A stretch of DNA of 11,026 nt from an uncultured Chryseolinea sp. (GTDB taxonomy: Bacteria; Bacteroidota; Bacteroidia; Cytophagales; Cyclobacteriaceae): contig CAMLER010000104.1 in the NCBI GenBank assembly GCA_946478915.1, forward strand, positions 1 through 11,026, given 5' to 3'. Below the pieces are notes generated by a model, which saw nothing but the letters and a program-made list of their open reading frames with translations, did not search any database and was not told the DNA's origin. Shown here piece by piece: positions 8,571 through 11,026 of the stretch (positions are counted from its first letter, which is position 1; each line of letters begins with the position of its first letter). Both the position numbers and the translations under genes were made by a program.

Positions 8571-9325
8571 GAATCTTTGGGTTTAGCTACATCCCTGAAC
8601 AAAAGCATATCTACATAACGGGAGGATGCGCCATCATAAAACCCGTTTTCGTGTTCAAAGGTCTTCGGGTTTTTCCAGGTGCCAAATATGATATCGTAAA
8701 TGGCAACGTCGGAATAATTATACGCATGAATACCTTTAGCGTGGTGAACTGCATGGGCTTCCGGGCGTTGAACAATATATCCCAACCAAGATGGCGTTCG
8801 GATATTCGCATGCTGAAACATTGCGAAAAATGTGTTTACTAATAAAATAATGGTAGATGCCTGAGGGCTGAACCCTGCTACCAATACCAGCAGCAGACTT
8901 CCTAATACGGTATAGCCAACCATATCCATCGGACTAAAAAGAAATGCTCCGTAGGTATCAACACGTTCCGCGCTGTGATGCATCTGATGAAAGACTCTCC
9001 ACAGCAAGTTATTCTTATGCATTGACCGGTGCCAAACATATACCCCGAACTGGTATAACATTATTCCAGCAACCGCGCCCCAGGCGGTGCCGAGTGCAGT
9101 GAGATCAAAAAGTTGATATGCTGAAAGGTAAGTATTCCAAAGCATGGGGAGATAGCTTGATAGATAGAAGTAAATCGCGAAAAAGATCAGCCCTCTTAAC
9201 TTCCAATATTTTACATGAGGTAAGGGCCGGGCTGGGAATACGGCTTCCCATATCATCAGGCCCGCATAGAGTGCAATAACAATGAGGCTTATCGGATCAA
9301 GCAAAATTTCCAGTGGTGTTGGCAT
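8567..9325 (-). CDS. Sterol desaturase / fatty acid hydroxylase-family membrane enzyme
   Basis: Members of this superfamily are integral-membrane di-iron oxygenases that hydroxylate or desaturate lipids such as sterols, fatty acids and carotenoids. The 252-residue product has the expected histidine clusters: H99-x3-H103, H113-x2-H116-H117 and H191-x2-H194-H195, with a further His172 in F-Q-H-A-N. Hydrophobic segments at about 11-30, 46-62, 80-96 and 137-168 are predicted membrane spans flanking the cytoplasmic catalytic face. The ATG (9323-9325) follows an AT-rich 119-base gap. The substrate cannot be read from sequence, and bacterial members are often annotated as sterol desaturase without sterols being present. 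The gene lies just downstream of an AraC-type regulator on the same strand, which may control it. It ends in a four-base overlap with the plus-strand hypothetical gene. Confidence 0.92.
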   Translation of the reverse strand: MPTPLEILLDPISLIVIALYAGLMIWEAVFPARPLPHVKYWKLRGLIFFAIYFYLSSYLPMLWNTYLSAYQLFDLTALGTAWGAVAGIMLYQFGVYVWHRSMHKNNLLWRVFHQMHHSAERVDTYGAFLFSPMDMVGYTVLGSLLLVLVAGFSPQASTIILLVNTFFAMFQHANIRTPSWLGYIVQRPEAHAVHHAKGIHAYNYSDVAIYDIIFGTWKNPKTFEHENGFYDGASSRYVDMLLFRDVAKPKDS

Positions 9326-9444
9326 ATCTCAGGGTATTATCGTTTGTAATTCTTAACAAAGCAACAGATATACAACAAACTGAGCTTTGCTAAAACGACA
9401 TACTTTTTTGCTTTAAAGCTAACCATCGCGACGGTTGAGTCTGT
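9326..9444 (-). promoter_or_regulatory. AT-rich gap with spaced AAAGC/GCTTT half-sites, likely promoter region of the desaturase-like gene
   Basis: This 119-base gap separates the regulator stop from the desaturase start. It contains AAAGC at 9358-9362 and GCTTT at 9384-9388 and 9410-9414, each step 26 bases, with a perfect ten-base palindrome GCTTTAAAGC at 9410-9419. An imperfect palindrome AACCATCGCGACGGTT lies at 9421-9436 next to the regulator stop. No good match to the Bacteroidota promoter pair was found. That the region holds a promoter is inferred from base composition and position. Confidence 0.35.
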
Positions 9445-10314
9445 TTATTGGTTCACGTACTGCAAGGGAGACTTCCCGTATTTTTCTTTAAACACACGGC
9501 TGAAGTGAGACAAATTCTCAAAACCACTGTTGAACGCTACTTCCGATATATTTTTTCGACCTGATTCCAACATTGTCTTTGCATGTTCCAATCGTTTCTG
9601 CGCGAGCCATTTTCCGGGACTGGTACGATAATATTCAGCAAATTCATTTTTGAACGCGGATACGCTGCGATGGGCCATTCTAGCGTATTGGGCAATCGTT
9701 AGATTGAACATATAATTTGCTTCCATTACTTCCCATAGTGGGATCTTGTCTAGATGCATGAGATTGTTGGCATACGCAAGCAAGCCAGCGTTCGCAGGTT
9801 CCATAAAGATGTTGAACAGAAGTTCCTTGAACTTTAACTCCAATAAACCTTCGGCCGGCGAAATTTCCTGCCTGAAATAAGGAAGTATGCTGTAAAAAAA
9901 TGCGCGGATCGTTTCATTGATATGAATCTCAATGAGCATGTCTCGGGGCTGTTCCGGAAGATCTTTCAGCGGGAGGTATTGGTGATACTCTTTGATCACC
10001 TGGCGAAAAAAACTATCCTTAAAATAAAATGCGAGTACTTCCCATCCTACCAGATCAGGCAACTCCTGCAGGTACGCGGTCTTGCGCGTGAGCAGACACG
10101 AATGTTTCTTGAGCGACCACGATTTTCCATTGTGGTGCATGGTCCTTGATCCATCAAGTGTGAACATGATCTCATTGTAGTGCGAGAAAAGTTGAATATG
10201 CTTATCAACTTGAGGACACCTATAGTATAGGAACAACGCATCCTTCACCGCGAGCTGCTTGAATGCAACCGGATCAGCAATGGTGTCATCATAATTATTA
10301 GATACGAGGCTCAA
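9445..10314 (-). CDS. AraC-family transcriptional regulator
   Basis: This is a 289-residue DNA-binding regulator. The C-terminal AraC/XylS domain spans about 195-287, with a first helix-turn-helix near 204-226 (L-T-I-A-Q-Y-A-R-M) and a second near 256-277 (I-S-E-V-A-F-N-S-G-F). The second is followed by the family's F-S-R-V-F-K-E-K-Y-G-K-S-P-x-x-Y ending. Residues 1-190 form a sensory region resembling cupin-like N-terminal domains of AraC proteins (for example around F-T-L-D-G-S-R-T-M-H-H-N-G); the ligand is unknown. The start is uncertain: the frame is closed just upstream by a TAG, and the only early start is TTG at 10312-10314, with the next in-frame ATG about 50 residues in. A GGAG lies ten bases before the TTG. 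The gene is followed on the same strand by the desaturase-like gene, a plausible target. Confidence 0.93.
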   Translation of the reverse strand: MSLVSNNYDDTIADPVAFKQLAVKDALFLYYRCPQVDKHIQLFSHYNEIMFTLDGSRTMHHNGKSWSLKKHSCLLTRKTAYLQELPDLVGWEVLAFYFKDSFFRQVIKEYHQYLPLKDLPEQPRDMLIEIHINETIRAFFYSILPYFRQEISPAEGLLELKFKELLFNIFMEPANAGLLAYANNLMHLDKIPLWEVMEANYMFNLTIAQYARMAHRSVSAFKNEFAEYYRTSPGKWLAQKRLEHAKTMLESGRKNISEVAFNSGFENLSHFSRVFKEKYGKSPLQYVNQ

Positions 10315-10324
10315 GTGGCATTTT

Positions 10325-10328
10325 CTCC
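10325..10328 (-). promoter_or_regulatory. GGAG, possible ribosome binding site of the AraC-type gene
   Basis: Read on the minus strand, GGAG is followed three bases later by an ATG (10319-10321) that is out of frame and stops after seven codons, and ten bases later by the TTG start of the regulator. It is one of the few Shine-Dalgarno-like motifs near a gene start here. It may serve the TTG start, or a tiny overlapping leader of seven codons. The rest of the 10315-10473 gap shows no gene or clear terminator. Confidence 0.3.
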
Positions 10329-10473
10329 GAGACTAATATAACTTTTTATGGAATGCACGCAATAAAACGCATTAGCTCAATTCTAATCATTGGCGTCCAG
10401 GTCTCCAATACAAATACTGCTCTATCGGATTCTGGCTACCTGAGCGTTCTATGCCTTCCAGGATGGTATTTAT

Positions 10474-10743
10474 CTACCTCGAAATGAAAAACCCCTTGAA
10501 ATTTTGAATTTCTGCTTCCTTCACCTCACAACGCGTCACTACCGCCAACCTCGGGCCTTTCTTACACCATTCTAAAAATTTATCAATCGCCACATCGTCT
10601 CCCTCTGCTTCTATTGCAACGCTTCCATCATCCTCATTCCCCACGCAGCCATTAATGGTGAGCTCGTTCGCCTTTTCTTTTGTGGATGCTCTGAAGAAAA
10701 CACCTTGCACTTTTCCGTAAACGCGGATTGAAACGTGTCGCAT
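10474..10743 (-). CDS. acyP: Acylphosphatase
   Basis: This small cytoplasmic enzyme hydrolyses acyl phosphates such as acetyl phosphate and 1,3-bisphosphoglycerate. Its biological role in bacteria is not settled. At 89 residues it is full length. The phosphate-binding signature G-x-V-Q-G-V-x-F-R is at residues 10-18 with catalytic Arg18. The second signature has catalytic Asn36 followed by E-D-D-G-S-V. The residue before Asn36 is Gly35 where many homologues have Arg, a minor variation outside the catalytic pair. The C-terminal F-x-x-R is typical. The ATG at 10741-10743 is preceded by an A/T-rich stretch and lies only 13 bases after the stop of the gene to its right, suggesting a shared transcript. 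Confidence 0.96.
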   Translation of the reverse strand: MRHVSIRVYGKVQGVFFRASTKEKANELTINGCVGNEDDGSVAIEAEGDDVAIDKFLEWCKKGPRLAVVTRCEVKEAEIQNFKGFFISR

Positions 10744-10756
10744 TTTTAAAATAATT

Positions 10757-11026
10757 CTATAAAATATAATCCGTGCTCAGGAACGCGGATTCCCGATTGC
10801 GAATGATAGTGCTTAGTATTTGCTTATTTGCTTCCGTGCTTTTTATGGATACCAGCGTTCTGATAGAAAAAACGCGCAACGCATCGGCTATTGATAAAGT
10901 CCCTTCGGCAGAGTCTTTTCTTCCATTAAAGGGGAATGTGTCCGGACCGCGCTGACTCTGCGTATTCAGATTAATTCGACCTACCTGGTTGACAAAAGCA
11001 TCCATGATCTTGGCCAGACGCTTGGA
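10757..11026 (-). CDS. C-terminal part of an unrecognised protein (gene runs off the right edge)
   Basis: The frame is open from the window edge to a TAG at 10757-10759, giving 89 or so visible residues. An internal ATG at 11003-11005 need not be the start because the frame continues leftward of it in the protein. The visible part is hydrophilic, with S-K-R-L-A-K-I-M-D-A-F-V near the edge and a Ser/Thr/Arg-rich tail ending T-D-Y-I-L, and it has no motif I can assign. Codons look mixed and natural. I favour this strand over the opposite one because the stop lies 13 bases before acyP, giving a plausible operon. Whether it is real coding sequence, and of what, cannot be settled from this fragment. 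Confidence 0.5.
   Translation of the reverse strand, partial: SKRLAKIMDAFVNQVGRINLNTQSQRGPDTFPFNGRKDSAEGTLSIADALRVFSIRTLVSIKSTEANKQILSTIIRNRESAFLSTDYIL

Noticed and set aside
9421..9436. Palindrome AACCATCGCGACGGTT as terminator of the AraC-type gene
   Set aside because: On the minus-strand transcript it is followed by A-rich sequence and not a U-run, and the loop is very short.
10389..10409. ATTGG/CCAAT inverted repeat between acyP and the AraC-type gene
   Set aside because: Only five pairs with a mismatched interior and no adjacent T-run; expected by chance in a gap of this size.
10773..10955. Plus-strand frame with a hydrophobic, signal-peptide-like N-terminus
   Set aside because: It lies entirely opposite the right-edge minus-strand frame, begins with GTG, has no recognisable mature domain, and hydrophobic stretches commonly arise opposite hydrophilic coding sequence. 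A short real protein is not excluded but is not supported.

Overview
The window looks like a piece of chromosome from a member of the Bacteroidota, most likely the Cytophagales or a close relative. The main reason is a nearly complete sprA, the giant outer-membrane translocon of the type IX secretion system, which is confined to that phylum. Weak or absent Shine-Dalgarno sequences before most genes and moderate GC (judged by eye, not computed) fit the same assignment. No insertion sequence, phage gene, CRISPR array, tRNA or rRNA was seen.

Layout: positions 1-8570 are read on the plus strand. They hold sprA (its 5' end is cut by the window), gcvH (glycine cleavage H protein), lipA (lipoyl synthase), a short spacer with a degenerate inverted repeat, and a 168-residue protein of unknown function. 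From 8567 to the right edge everything is on the minus strand. Listed in the direction of transcription, from the right edge inward, these are the 3' end of an unrecognised gene, acyP (acylphosphatase), an AraC-family regulator and a sterol desaturase/fatty acid hydroxylase-family membrane enzyme. The two halves meet tail to tail at 8567-8570, where the two stop codons share the four bases CTAA.

Functional links: gcvH encodes the lipoyl carrier of the glycine cleavage system and lipA makes the lipoyl group on it, so the neighbouring pair is substrate and modifying enzyme. Their position directly behind sprA is consistent with the sprA-gcvH neighbourhood known in Bacteroidota and has no obvious mechanistic meaning. 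On the minus strand the AraC-type regulator lies just upstream of the desaturase-like gene, with an AT-rich gap carrying evenly spaced AAAGC/GCTTT half-sites, so local regulation is possible but unproven. acyP follows the right-edge gene by 13 bases and is probably co-transcribed with it.

Overall this is mostly a housekeeping region. I did not find convincing evidence of a new biological system. The points most worth a second look are the degenerate palindromic repeat after lipA, the unrecognised 168-residue protein, the sprA-gcvH-lipA order, the non-ATG start of the AraC gene, and the spaced half-sites before the desaturase gene.
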